DNA of 64,000 bases, taken from Hysterium pulicare CBS 123377. Its lineage: Eukaryota; Ascomycota; Dothideomycetes; Hysteriales; Hysteriaceae. The stretch spans positions 25,720 to 89,719 of the forward strand of contig AJFK01000981.1 in assembly GCA_000467715.1 (NCBI GenBank), written 5' to 3'. Shown here piece after piece: positions 46,059 to 58,771 of this stretch. Position 1 is the first letter of the stretch. Each line of letters begins with the position of its first letter. Made by a program: the position numbers and the translations under genes. Under the pieces are notes generated by a model. The model did no database searches and was not told where the DNA came from. It worked only from the letters and a program-made list of their open reading frames with translations.

Positions 46059-49000
46059 ATGCTCCTCATTCACCAGACTGGGACCGTGAAAGTGGGAGAA
46101 GTCGTTCGGTCAGTAGCCGTGGTGTTTGGTCCTCCCAACCGAGGAATCTTATATTGACAAGCTGCAGGTACACTGTTACATACACACCCTCAGAAGATCG
46201 CATACTACCCTCTCCGTCCCACCTCCACGTCAAGATCAGGAACACTTCCGCAATCCCGCTTCGGGCCGCATACCTCCATGGACCCTACAATATTCACGTC
46301 GCTGCCTATCCGTCCACCTTCAACCCTAATCACAAAGTAGAAGCCCCGAAGAAGGAGGGAATACCGGAATTCGAACCAAATCTGAAAGCGGGCGGCTCTT
46401 GGAATGCAAAGCTTGTTGTCCCAGAAGACATAAGAGAGGCCGGCGGAAAGACAAATCTAAAGCGCACGGCTAATGGAGATCGAAAGAGTGCTACATGGAT
46501 TGTTGAAATAGCCTCCCAGATCATATTCTCGGAATCAGCTTCTGTGAGCTATGAGCTCCTGGTTGCGCGGGATGAGAGGTCCCTTGATCTAGGGTTCACG
46601 GCCATCACCGGAAACAATTATGGTACCCCGGGGCAGGTCCATGATCATCAGCAAGGGAATCGCGCACATGTTTCAAAACACCCTGCGCAACCGAAAGGCG
46701 TATATTCAAAGGCCGTTAGACTAGTGGTCGACGACACTACCAGTCTATGGGACAAGCCTGCTCTGCCTCAGTGGAATGATGATCATGTAGCTGAAAGATC
46801 CTCGACCGGAAGCCATAGAAACACTCACACAGATCCTGATAAAAGGGCGGAGACAAGGACACAAAAGAAGATACATCTCGTGATTCTGACTCATGGCTTG
46901 CACAGCAATCTTGGTGCAGATATGTTGTATCTAAAAGAAAGTATCGACGCAACTGCCAAGCAAGCTCGAGAAGATCGAAGGAAGCATCAAGCCTCCAGTA
47001 AGGACGGCCCCCGCTCGGATGCAGGCTCGAAATCTCCCTCTGCTCAAGTGGAGGAATCCCAAGCCTCAACTGCTCCACTTTCCGGCGGCCAGGAGAGTAT
47101 ACCCGACGACGTTGAAGATGATGACGAAGAGGAAGTTGTAGTTCGGGGGTTTTCAGACAATGTAATCCGCACAGAGAAAGGCATTCAGTATCTTGGTAAG
47201 CGACTTGCGAAATATGTTCTGAAACTTACATACCCTGATCAGCCTTATCTACCCGTCAAAAAGTCTATGAGCCGAAAGCTTTCAAATACCTTCTCGGTAG
47301 CAAAAGATAAGCCTGATGAGGGCTTACCGTCTCATGCTGGCAGTAGCATTCATCGTCAAGAGGACTTGGGGCTCAAGCGAGCGTACAAGTATACGAGTAT
47401 CAGTTTCGTTGGTCATTCTCTGGGTGGTCTAGTGCAAACTTATGCAATTGCCTACATACATAAACACTCCCCGCAATTCTTTCAAAACATCAAACCCATC
47501 AATTTCATCGCCATGGCCTCCCCTTTCCTCGGCTTGAGCAACGAAAACCCAATGTACATCAAGTTCGCCCTCGATTTTGGATTAGTCGGACGAACTGGAC
47601 AAGATCTCGGATTAACATGGAGACCTCCCACTCTTGCGAGGAGCGGGTGGACTGCGATGGTCAGTGGCCTCGGCGCGCAGGCCCCGAAAGATCAATCGCA
47701 CGAAGATCCAGGAGTAAAACCGCTTTTGAGGATTCTGCCTAGCGGGCCTGCCCATTTGGTCCTGAGGATGTTTCGAAACAGGACTGTATACTCTAACGTA
47801 GTCAACGATGGAATTGTTCCTCTCCGCACCAGCTGTCTGCTTTTCTTAGACTGGAGAGGACTTGGGAGAGTTATGAAGGCACGGCGGGGGAACGGCTTGA
47901 TTGGAACTGTCGCCGGCTGGGGCTGGGATCAACTGACTGGCCAGAACACGTCACCAAATCCCTCGAAGATTACGTTTTCTGAAGATGAAAACGAAGGGAT
48001 CGATTCGCCATCCTCCAATGGCGATGACTCCAAGGTTCCCCAGCCAGGAGTTGATGTGACTAACGAGGATGACGAAGCGCAAGCCGCCCTCGAGCCTCAA
48101 GCGCATCAATTCTTAGATAGTCAACACCACTCTCCAGATGAGCAGTCTACGAACTCCAATACTAGTCAATCGACGAACACGCTATCCACGTTTTGGAATT
48201 ACATTCGACCATCGGGGAAGCACACGAGTAAAGATAAAAAGATGTTCAAACGAAGTCAGACCATCCAAAATGAACGTGGAGAGTCTGGTAACTCTTTACC
48301 GTCTGAGACAACTTCGCCGCAGACTGCTGAGCAGCCACGGAAGAGGCCTCCCGCAACTAGAGGGGATTCGATCCTTGACGATCCCACCAACCATATGGCT
48401 CCGCCCAAAACTACCATCTTTGAGTCAGCCGGGGACCTACTTAGTCCTCCCGTCCCACCTAGATCCTGGATCATTGACCCATCTACGCGGTCAAGGACAA
48501 TATTCCACGACCGAGTCTATCATCCAGAGGATATTCCACCCCCACCGGCTAAGCGGCCGGTCAAGCACAGCCGCTCCTTCTCGAGTGATGGCAGCGTGAG
48601 TTCTCACGGCAATGAGCAGAGCAGAGAAGAGCCTGGTGGCATGCGAGTAGAGGAGAAGATTGCTCGGGCTTATCATAAGGACTTATCGTGGCGTAAAGTT
48701 CTTGTTCGTCTCGAACCAGATGCTCACAACAATATCGTCGTGAGGCGTATGTTTGGCAACGCTTATGGGTGGCCGGTTATCAAACATTTGTGCGACACTC
48801 ATTTTGGGGACAATTATGCCGCTACTACCCGTGATGAGGATGAGCCTGCCATTGACAGAGCGAAGGCAGTTGACAAACCAGTAAAGGAAGATGGAGAGGA
48901 GGTCAAAGGCCAAAACGACCCCCAGCCGCCGCTTGAGCGAACAGCTAGTGAGATGAGAGAAGTTGCCGATGAGCTTACTCCATTGAAGAACCAATTGGAT

Positions 49001-49537
49001 GCGCAGGGCCGCCTACACACAGCTGGTTCAACTAGTAGTCACAGCAAAGACTCGACCATGTGGGACGATTCATACTTTGATGGAACATCAGATGATGAAG
49101 ACGACGAATTAGATGGCCGAAACGCGATACAAAAGTTCCTCCAGCTTCAGCCCCCGAAAAGCAACAGAAGACCTGGCCAAGGGTCGAGCGACGATGAAAG
49201 TCGTGTTGGGACAACTGAAGCTGAGATTGCGGACTTCCTGTCAAGCTCTCCCATAGAAGTGCATAGAGGCCTTGGTGCTTCCCCAAGCAAGATCCTCTCG
49301 CCTTCTTCCCCACGAAACGCTGATTCACTTGAATCAATGGGAGGCGCACATGGCAAACGGGCAGTATCTAGTCCACCACAGGCTCCGCAGGCAACGGGAA
49401 GTACCAGCGAGGTCGGCCTTCGGAAGTCTTTGGAGCTCAACTCTCCTGCATCGCAAGATCGCCGCAAGAGGAGTGGTAGTAGTGGAGTGACGGAGCAGGT
49501 GGCGCGTTTAAGCTTTTCGAAAGACGGGACCCAGTGA
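46059..49537 (+). CDS. Rog1-type DUF676 lipase / serine esterase
   Basis: The model is join(46059..46108, 46168..49537), 1139 aa. The small first exon supplies MLLIHQTGTVKVGEVVR, the conserved start of this family, and joins RYTVTYTPSEDRI in phase; the long exon alone would begin at TTG. An N-terminal beta domain covers about 1-200. The alpha/beta-hydrolase part has ILTHGLHSNLGADM (oxyanion region) and the nucleophile elbow VGHSLGGL, split by an acidic insertion (DDVEDDDEEEVV). A long disordered, Ser/Pro/Glu-rich C-terminal half follows with a conserved block (KDLSWRKVLVRLEPDAHNN). The yeast relative Rog1 is a monoacylglycerol lipase; activity here is inferred. Confidence 0.92.
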
Positions 49538-50099
49538 TGAGTTTCTTTCTTTCCTGTGATAGAGGGCTGACACCAGCTTTTGTTTAGCCTTATGTTAAGA
49601 TTTCTATTCATGTTTGTTTTGGTATGAGCGAGGCATCTTGAGTGGTGTTGAGTGAAGAGCATAGCGAAGGAGTCAGTGGAAAGAACAGAATCAAGGCGAT
49701 CGTAGCAATACCCTAGAATGATTTGGTTTGTATACATCAACTATTAGATCTAATCATTTCCATCTTTCGTCTCTTTATATTCAGATACATCAACGTCTTC
49801 ACGTCTTCCCGGTCTGGGGTGTTCCCCATGTGATATCTCGCCAGTCACTTCACCGTAAGATCCCTTCCCAAAGACACTTCACATGCAACAGTTCACCATT
49901 CACCTCTTCTTTTCACATTGCACCACGCCACTGTTCGCTACCGCCTGCCGCACACGCCATGTTTTTCGTCGACCTTATTCCGACCGCTCTTCCTCACCTC
50001 CTCCGCTTGATCCTCACATCCAACGCCGACCTCTCTGTCAACAACGATCACTCACTCTCACACTTATTGTCGTACAGCTCATTGAATCAACTTGCTAAT
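49538..50099. other. Intergenic region before the disordered protein gene
   Basis: This segment is the 3' flank of the lipase gene and a CT-rich leader. An in-frame upstream ATG at 49959 could extend the next protein by 47 residues, but that extension is of low quality. Confidence 0.4.
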
Positions 50100-51352
50100 A
50101 TGGCCAAGAGTAGTCTCTATCAGTTGTTTGGACGCAATAAGAGCACGCCCAATTTTACCTCACCTCCGGGTCACGACAGTCATGATCATGATGAAGTTCC
50201 TCCACTTCCGACTTCGAATTTCACCCTTCGTGGGTCTAGACCCTTACGAACTGGCAATCTGCTACGTTCTGCTAGCGTCGTGAATCTTGCAGCGGAAAAT
50301 TCAACAGGTGAGCTCGACGTCTCAGTGAAGGCACTGATATCGTTGGGAATGAATTCACCGCTAATTCCTCAATTATAGCGGCTGCGGATACGAACGGCCC
50401 TTCATCTACGTCGACGCTTATAGCACCTAAGCCAGAACCCTCAACCACAACGCCCAGCGTGTGGGAGAGACTGCGAAAGAGGATGCCACATCGAAAGGCC
50501 AGCAAACCGACCCCGCCCCGTTTGGAGATATCTGCACCCATTGGCCCTGTGCGCCGGGTTGACTTCGCTGGGAATGAGGTTGACTTGCCTTCGACTGTAC
50601 AGCTTTCTCGTAAAGTGGTCACTACTTCACCTATTCCCACGCCTACGCTGCCCCGTTTGGAAATCTCTGGTCCGGTTGGTCCACCGCGTCGGCTTGATTA
50701 TGATGGAAATGAGTTGGACACTAGAATCCCTTCAGTCGTACAGCCTACACAGAATGCCCTCGATTCACATACTCCCACACCTATCGCCCCCGAACCAGGA
50801 TCGACGACTGCGACATCTGATCTGGACGACAAGGAGCTGCAAGATAAGGGTCAAGAGCAAAAGCTACCCCAGACGACCACCAGCCAGGAGACCTTATTCG
50901 GCTACCCGATCTATTCACCCCTCGACCAGATACGCTCAATTCACTCCCTCGACAACGAGTCCAACCAGGCCCCTGAGACCCTATCCCCTCCAGCACCCCA
51001 TCCGAAACCCGAGCCGTCTGCCCTTCGACTCGCCTTGGGGAAGGTTGTACCCTCTGTTCTAGACCCAATTGACAGAATCAAAGATAAAGAGGAAGTGTCT
51101 CTTTCCGAGGCACAACCGACCAGCCTTCAGGTTGTGAAGGGGTCTGAGATCAGGACGGTGGGCACAGAGGCGGAGAAGAAGGCGGCCCGACGCCGCGTCA
51201 CCGTCTACGCGCCGAGCCCTCTTCCCAGGGTCGGGGAAGAGGGCTCGGAGGATGATGGGGATGATGAGGATGATGAGGGAGGAGAGGTTGTTGGTGATGT
51301 CTTAGGACATCTTAGGGAGCTCTCCATGTTAGCTTCAAATGGTTGTTTTTGA
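50100..51352 (+). CDS. Disordered protein with an internal duplicated motif (unknown)
   Basis: The model is join(50100..50307, 50379..51352), 393 aa, with a 71-bp intron (GTGAGC donor). I do not recognise the family. The start MAKSSLYQLFGRNKSTPNF looks natural. A basic segment (VWERLRKRMPHRKASKP) is followed by two copies of a roughly 40-residue unit: PPRLEISAPIGPVRRVDFAG with NEVDLPS, and LPRLEISGPVGPPRRLDYDG with NELDTRIPS. The rest is rich in Pro, Ser and Thr and ends with an acidic run (EEGSEDDGDDEDDEGGE) and an amphipathic tail (VVGDVLGHLRELSMLASNG). It is probably a fungal-specific scaffold or signalling adaptor; no enzyme domain is visible. Confidence 0.75.
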
Positions 51353-51394
51353 TTAGATATGGCTGGGTGGGTTGGGTGGATTGGGGACTTCTTG

Positions 51395-53050
51395 TTTCTG
51401 GATAGACACTTCTTGCCAGTTGCACGAGCTATGGGCAGTTGGCTTGTAGCTCTACCTCACTACCCTGGATATGCATGGAGGTAAAAAGGGTTTTCTATTT
51501 TCTTATGTACTAGTATCTAGCTTGCTTTCAATGAAACTCTCTCAGCCTCTAGATAAGAACTTCTTGACATTTGCACGTGCTATGGAGAGTCAACCCACAC
51601 CTTTAATAGAGTAGCCTAGATCTAGATAAGGTGGAAAAGGCTTATCTATTTTCTAGTCTACCTATATCTAGCTTTCCCTTATTTGAATACTCTTAACTCG
51701 CAATCACGACCTCACCTGCCATAAATCCATAATGGCTAAGTCTCCTAGCTCCTTTTCCAGCACTCTTATCTATTCACAGTAGTTAAAAGACTTTTCTTTT
51801 TCTATAGTATAGTTATGTAGATATGGATAAGTGTACATTGCCTCAGCTCTTTATTCCAACTCTACCTAACATAACTTTATTATACTAAAGGCTCACAAAT
51901 CATTCTCTACCACTCTTATCTATCTATAATAGCTAAAGAGCTTCTGCTTTTCTAAAGTTTAGTTATATAGGTATCTATAAATTCACACACTCCCGGCTCT
52001 CCATGCTGACTCTACCTAATGTAAGTCTGTGGCGGTAACATCTCCTTAATAAATTCTCAGCACTCTAACCTATCTACAATCGTCAAAGAGCTTCCTCTTT
52101 CTTAAAGCTCAGTCATGCTAAGACATGCGACTTTGCATACTTCTCAACTATGCATCCCGACCCTACCTAACATTAATTTGTGGTGGTGAAATCTCCTCAA
52201 TCATTTCTCAGCACTCTCATCCGTGTGTACCGGTCAAAAGGCTTTCTCTTTTCTATAGACTCACCAGCAGACATATATGAATTTATACACTCCTCAACTC
52301 TGCATCACGACTCCACCTAACATTAAGCCATAACGGTAAAGTCTTATAGCCTCTTTTCCAGCTCTCTAATCTATCTATCCTAGCTGAAGATAAGTAAGTT
52401 CGTGAAGAATGTGTATGTGAGAAATGGGGGTTGAGAAGGTGTCGGGATACTAATGCTGCTGCTTGATGACAGCTTGGAGAGCTCTAACAATGGTAGTGGA
52501 AATAATGATGGACGTTGGTTCTTTGGCTGGGAGAAGGAAGAAAATAAGGAGTCTAAAGGAGGGGAAAGGCTCTGAAAGCTGTAAGAAAGAGCATTGAGAT
52601 AAGTATGAAGAGGAAGAGGGAGACTACGATGCTCATAGTTTGAAGAGGGTGGGGGGTTTTTGTGCTCTTACCATCTCATGGTGAACGTATGGTCGAAGAC
52701 GAAAACGAAAACACCATCGGCTAAGTCGTGAAGGCAATCCTGAGAAGTTTGTCGGCCGTACTATTGGTTAAGCCGGATACATTCTTGATAAGAAAGGTAC
52801 CGTTGTCAGACACGCTAGGGAGAACGTGAGAATGAGTTGAATGAGAGAAGGGAGAGGAGGAGGGGATGTGAAGACCCATTTCCTTAATATGACAGAAATA
52901 TAGATATAGAATCAGTTATATAGACATACATAAATCTATACACTCTTGGCTCTCTATTCGGACTTCATAAAACATTAATCTATAATAATAAAACCTCCCA
53001 AATCCCTTTCTACCTCTCTAATCTACCCAGCCCAGCCAAAATCTTACTCT
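51395..53050. repeat. Degenerate tandem array, period 150 bp
   Basis: A landmark C(A/T)CTCT..TC occurs at 51761, 51911, 52061, 52212 and 52362, spacings of 150, 150, 151 and 150 bp. An earlier pair, GATAGACACTTCTTGCC at 51401 and GATAAGAACTTCTTGAC at 51552, is 151 bp apart. A second part of the unit (ACTCTACCTAACATAA and relatives) repeats with the same period. A further unit, interrupted, lies at 52900-53050 (landmark 53014). The units share no obvious sequence with the 171-bp array. No coding potential. Confidence 0.8.
52389..52900. other. Insertion of about 510 bp inside the 150-bp array
   Basis: The landmark distance from 52362 to 53014 is 652 bp instead of 150, so about 502 extra bases interrupt one unit. 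The inserted sequence is purine-rich on the plus strand, unlike the pyrimidine-rich units, and shows no repeat of its own. I could not define target-site duplications or a coding frame of useful length. It may be an unclassified element or a fragment of other genomic sequence. Confidence 0.5.
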
Positions 53051-53063
53051 AAAATCCCACATC

Positions 53064-55373
53064 TTACTTCTTAAAAAACCTATTACTAGTCAACAAGCCC
53101 ACAGCATCATCGTCCCTAACCTCAACCCCCACCAACCCCGTATCCTCCAAGGAGTTCACCCTACCCTCCACTTCCTCCCCCTTCCGTCCAATAATCCCCT
53201 TCCACAACCCCACCACATCCTCATCCAACAAACTCCGAATCCAAAGTCCCTTCCTCAACCTCTCCAAGACATCCTCACAATCCCCCGCACCGATACCCGC
53301 GTCCTCGGCAAACACAACCTCGCAATACTGAGCGAAGAAGTCCCATTCTCCCGACCCCTGCGCCGCCAAGGCGCCCATGGTCAATGTCCAGAGAAGGAGG
53401 TCAGGCGATTTGCTCCAGCGGAAAATACTTGTTTTCTTGAGGGCGTCGCGCAGACGACGGAGGATTGTGAAAGTCATGGAGCGGTAGCTGTGGTCGGCTG
53501 GTTGGGAGATGCGGACGATGAAGATGAGGAGGGCGAGACAGATGCATTGATCTAGAGAGTTTGCCGAGATGGTCGAGGAAGATGTGGAGGCGATTGTTGA
53601 GGGGGTGGTTTCTCTGCCGCTCTCATTGCTGCTGGATCCGCGGTCATACCAGTCGAAGAGTCTGTATTCGAGGAGACAGGCGTGCTTCTGGAGGTCGAGG
53701 GGGTCGAGCGGACAGATGGCTTTGTCGAAAAAGCGCGTCATGTCCGAGGTGAAGGAGATTATGTCGGGGATGATGTCGAGGAGATCGACGTCGAGTTTTA
53801 GATCTCGGAATTGGCGTAGGATGCGGTTTGCGGAGGGGCGGGCTCGGGAAGAGGTGGAGTATTTGAAAGGGAGGCCGTTCATGTCGATGAGAGTAGTGTA
53901 GGGTTGGTGGAAGGAAGCGACGGAGTGTGCGATGGCATGCCTATGAAAGAGGGTTAGTAGAGAACTTGGAGATGATTATGATATAAGATGGAGAAAGAAA
54001 TCAAGTGCTTTTAAACACCCTCCGTGTTGATGTGGCTAGGAGGGTGAGATGAGGGCATCATCTGCTCCATTGGCACCCGAAGGGCATTAGAAGCAATCAT
54101 ATCATGCGTCTATGAAAGAGGAAACCCTTGGCAGATACAGCGAAACCGGAGGAAACTCGTTTATGGTCTTCCGCTTGTTGCTAGCTATATGTAAGGGCTG
54201 GTAGTAGAAGAGAAGTGTAGGTGTAGCATTTACAAGACGGCGGAGTATTAGAGACCAAGCAAGAGAAAGAGAGAAAGTGCACAAGAAGCTTACATTAATA
54301 TGAATACTTGCAGACACCGGTTAGAACCTAGTGCGGCCAAGCCTCCTCGTTGCTGGATCATAGTGCGGAGACCATTGAGGTGCATCATCCTCTGGGTTTC
54401 GTTCCACGTAGCATCGTCACGAGAAGCCCCGGAAGTTGGAGACAGCATGCTCTCTTCAATGCACAGAAGCATGAAAACTGCTGCCAAATTGTTGTCTTCA
54501 ATGCTTGTCTGGGCATTTGAAAGATTGACGTTGATCTCAGAGATGGCTCGCGCCTTATACGAAAATACATCCTCGATACTACTCGCACCCATAGCATATA
54601 GATGAAGAGCAGCAGAGCAGAGGACCGCATATGTGAATGGTGCCCCGCTCGAGCTGTCACGGAGGGCCGTTGCTAGCCATTCATTGGTTGCAATTTTCGA
54701 TGACTGTCGAATATCCACTGGTATCAAGCGAGGAGAGATGATACCAACAACTACAATGCTCTTTTAGCTCCCAGTCTTGCGCATTTAGCTAAGTAATCGT
54801 GACGGAGGAGCTTGGCTTACAGTGGTCAATAAGAGCACTCGTCTTCGAGTCCGTCCTCACTGCTAACGAATCAAAGGGATCCAAAACGCCAACAGCGAAA
54901 TTATCCTGTCCGAGGCCGCTTAACGGAAGGATCGACTCTGCATGTAACTGTCCACAGATTTCACCGTTGCAATCTCGTAACCTGCAGACCTTCGCGTCAA
55001 GGTTGCTTTGCGAGTAGACGATTCGATACCGGTTCTGAACGACTGACCCAGCTGGTTGAACCCCTGCTTCCTGCATCTGCAACCTCTCCTTGTCGTCGGG
55101 AGAGTATTCAAACCACGGTGTATCATCCCCGCCATCTTGGATGCGAGAGTACTTTGTTCCTCGCCTTGTCTCGGCATCTGCCGTCACTTTACGCGTAGAC
55201 CATGGCCGATGTCTTCGAGCCTGGTGCATTACAAAAGAACGAACAGCCTTATTTGGTTTCAAGGACCCCTGAGGCATATGCGAGGAGTCAATAAACATAA
55301 ATGACTTCTCCTTGCGGGCCGGGCGTTTTGCAGGCCTGCCATTCCGGCCATTATCTTGGCTATTAGATTCCAT
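53064..55373 (-). CDS. Fungal transcription-factor-domain protein lacking a zinc cluster
   Basis: The model is complement(53064..53940, 54294..54750, 54821..55373), 628 aa. The first intron is 70 bp; the second is 353 bp, exceptional for this window, but has a GTAAGC donor, a CTACTAACCC branch site and joins FILMHAIAHSVASFHQPY in phase. The N-terminus has a basic stretch (RPAKRPARKEKSFMF) then a conserved block (KAVRSFVMHQARRHRPW), as in DUF3468-type regulators. The rest is a helical fungal regulatory domain. No CX2CX6C cluster is present, so direct DNA binding by that fold is unlikely. It may be a co-regulator or a decayed factor. It borders the 150-bp array. Confidence 0.8.
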
Positions 55374-57176
55374 GAGTGCATACTGATATTTTGATGCCGT
55401 ATGGAAAGGCTTGGCAAAGGGACCAGGCCAAGCAATAATGAGAAGATTCGAAAATCAAAACCAGCGGCAAGGGTAATGTGCGGAGAATGCCCAACGAGGA
55501 CAATGGTATGTGGTAGGTCGAGTCTCTGAGGTACATTTAACAGTCGGTGCAGAACGAGCTAACTGAACGAGCTAATTAACATTTACCTGAACAGGTTAGC
55601 ACATCGGAAATAAAACGGAAGGTTAAGCTTTGTTTCTTACTAGCCGTACGCCTTGAATCGTTTCAACCCCCTCTCAGCTTAAAGTCAGTGCCTTGTTTCC
55701 TTCGATTCGTCTTTCATTGGTTGGTATTTTTGGCGATTCCTACTATAACCTCGTTATCGTCAGCATTCTCTCGAGCTTCGCTCGAAGCTTATCAGCAATA
55801 AGCCTTGAACATGGAAGCTTCGGCGTGCTCATGGAAGTAGTAACGTACCCGTTCTCTCTCACTTGGTATATGCTATCCTGAGCAGTAGTTGCTGGCAAGA
55901 CGAATCGCTCTCTCAGGCAGAGTCGATAGCCAAAGTGGGTTGTAGTTGCTTTTTTCCTCCAGAAAATTTGCTCGGAACCTGGATAACGCCCATTCGAAAT
56001 CGTAGTGTGGTAATGAATATAGAGAAAAAACAAAGGACCTCTGTGCTCTCAATTTACATTCTACCTGGACGGGATCGATTCAGGGACGAGAATGCGGGTT
56101 ATAGTCCATTCTGCAGATATCCTTACCTTTCTATAAGCATGTATGCCCACAAGTTGTCCTATTGCGGAGTGCATCATAATTTGGAATTCGACAGCACTGC
56201 CTCATTGCTACGCGTCTTCTTTGATATGAGGGGAGGACATGCACACCGACCTCGTATCCATCCGTGATCGATGAAGTCATACCAGGTATCTTTTGACGGG
56301 AACAACGGCTTTTCACATTGTCGCTGGGTGTACGCGCTGGTTACTCAATTGGATTCGATGGCGCAGAGAGACGAAGAGCTGCGGAAACCCAGAGAGCGTA
56401 AATGCTCGCAGATACGCTGACTGCGTCTACATGGGAGGTCGCTCAGATCCTGGGTTTTTTTTAGGCGCATACTTGAATCGGATTACTATTGATTGATGAC
56501 AATAGCTGTAGAGTTGTGATTTCGAGATGCTCAACTGGGGTAGAATCAATCCAAAGAACACAACCTCCACTTTGACTTGTGACGCCATTCTTGGGGTGTC
56601 CTTTTGGACAGGCTCTTGGTGCAGTTTGAAAAAGTGCGTTAAAACCTAGCAACCATACAGTTATTCAGAGCATTAGTCTATGTTAAGCTGCGGTAGCCCT
56701 GTACGATGTTTAATAATCACTCAATTCGGTATACCAGGAATGAAAAGCTTAAGTCTTTAGTGCATTCCAACTATGAACTGATGATAGGCATTGCATTCAG
56801 TCTATCTATGAATTAGCTTTGGATGACTGGCTGTGTGGCTTGTCGTTAGGCGTTTGTCAAACATCCATCGTCTTGATATTTTTTCTAACACATGGGCTTT
56901 TTCTTCTTCGCAATAATCATAGCCCTACTGGCAGCAGAGTCTGAAATGCTGGTACCCTGGGAAGTCTGAGCCGAGCAAATAGATGATGCTCCCGTTGTAA
57001 GGTCTTTGAGTCAACACGTCACGCTTTCTTAATACGCAGGGTCTTTTGATGTTGAGTAGTACTCCTTGCCAAGTTTCAGACGTGAAGGATTCTGTGACTC
57101 TGGTAGGCGAACGTGAAGCTATCGTGCCTCGTAATATGCAGAGGATTGCAAATAGGGACTTAAGCTAACGGCCGGT
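55374..57176. other. 1.8-kb intergenic region, no gene recognised
   Basis: This segment is upstream of the regulator gene and downstream of RTF2. It contains short frames on both strands with no domain and no consistent splice pattern; no RNA gene was seen. Confidence 0.45.
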
Positions 57177-58213
57177 TCATCTCTTTGCATTTGCGGGAAT
57201 GCTGAATCCTCTTGTCAGGAAATCGGTGCTCTTTCCAGCTTTCGAATCACTGGTGGAGAACAAGCCCTTGACGTTCTCATTCTGTTCCACCTTCCGCCGC
57301 TTGTTGCGTGCTTGTTGCTCTTCTAGGACTTTGGCAGTGAGTGAGGCAGTTGCTGCATTTTTAATGCCGTTGTTGACAGTATTAGGAGCGGGACTCGGTT
57401 TCGCTGCCCTGTCAGCCTTCTTTTGTCCTTCAGACTCGCTTTTGACTTTGGGTAGTGCCGAAGGCCCGTTGCCTGCGGTTGCTACTTCGTTCTCGCCATT
57501 CTTCTTTCTCTTCTTGCTGCCGGATGCCTTCTTAAGCGAATGCGCGAGTCCCTTCTCCTTCAAGGTCTTTATCCGCAATAATAGCCTTGCGATATCAGTA
57601 GGGATGGTTGAAAGGATAGGAATAATGTCATTCTCAGCGTATGGCTCGTTGCACTAAAGATAGCCAACCGTTAGTGCTGGTTCTCTTTCACTTTTCCACA
57701 TTAGCCCTTTGCACGTACCTGTAGGCAGACTTCACCCGAGACCTCCTTGACAACACTCCCCGCGAATGCATGCCCACACGGCACCAGATAAACGGCCTTT
57801 GCACCGGGTCCCAGCTCCCGGTTCGTAATCGGACAGATCCACTTCTCGGTTCTTCCCGTGCCACCATTCGCCCTTCCCTCCTTGCTCTCTGCGCCACTAT
57901 CGACCTCAAATTGCACCTCAACGACATCCTTCAAGCTCTTCACTCTCCCCTCCAGGACCTTTTCCGCCTCGACCTTCTGAGCGTCATCGTCTGATGGGAT
58001 CAGGTATTCCAGTATAGAGTCTTTATTGTAAAGTTTGCCTGAGGAGTCAGAAACTACAGGACGCGCAAGAGGCTTGCGGGTAAGAGGATCGTTGCTCCAG
58101 GCATATTCTTGTTGCTCATTCTGCGTTTCCTTGAGTTGTGTCGTTGTGAGGGCGCGCGCAGCCTCTTTCACGAGTTCGCGACGAGTAGGAATACTGCCTC
58201 CATCGTTTCCCAT
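57177..58213 (-). CDS. rtf2: Replication termination factor 2 (RTF2) homologue
   Basis: The model is complement(57177..57653, 57719..58213), 323 aa, with one 65-bp intron. The start is the ATG giving MGNDGGSIPTRRELVKEA, the conserved RTF2 N-terminus. A zinc-finger-like domain with CPITNRELGPGAKAVYLVPC, CGHAFAG and, across the intron, CLQCNEPYAENDIIPI is the family's RING-type C2HC2 fold. A Lys/Ser-rich C-terminal region with nuclear-localisation-like KKRKK and RNKRRKVEQ follows. In fission yeast Rtf2 stabilises paused replication forks and influences splicing; the homologue is expected to be nuclear. Confidence 0.94.
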
Positions 58214-58771
58214 GATGCTGGCTTCTGTGGTGTTCTGGTTGTAAAGTGGTTGTGGCGATTGGACTGAGTTGCGGAGAGAAGTAGAAACCTCCGAGGCGCT
58301 TGGCAACAGATAATGCACGGACCTTTAGTCACATGTTTGGCCATGTCTGGAAAGATGCGTTGGCAAGCTCCCTGAACGTTGACTTGAGCATGTCTCGAGT
58401 CCCTCGAACTGTAGAAGAGAGGCGAGAGTCACGCTGGGTAAGGTCAAGTACAGCGATCTCAAGTCGGCTCACGATTATCGCAAGAAAGGCTCAAACTTCA
58501 TATATGGAGACACGAGCTTTCATTATTCACATCCATCACAAGACGTTATGGCGCATAAGTTCCTTGCAAAGGCTCTCACCCAAGCGGTTCGGATCCTTTT
58601 GAACCAATGTTTCACTGGCGCAATGACTGCACATGGCCCAGACGAACATGACTTCAGGGGTGGAATGGTTGTACATTCAGATGTGGAACGGAATCTGTCC
58701 AAGCCCATTTCTATCGAAGTTCAGAATTGCACCGCAGTGTGTATAGCTTTTGCGAGGGCTAATAGTCCCTT
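58214..58771. other. Intergenic region between the acidic protein gene and RTF2
   Basis: This segment is the 3' flank of the acidic protein gene and the promoter of RTF2. No gene was seen. Confidence 0.4.
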
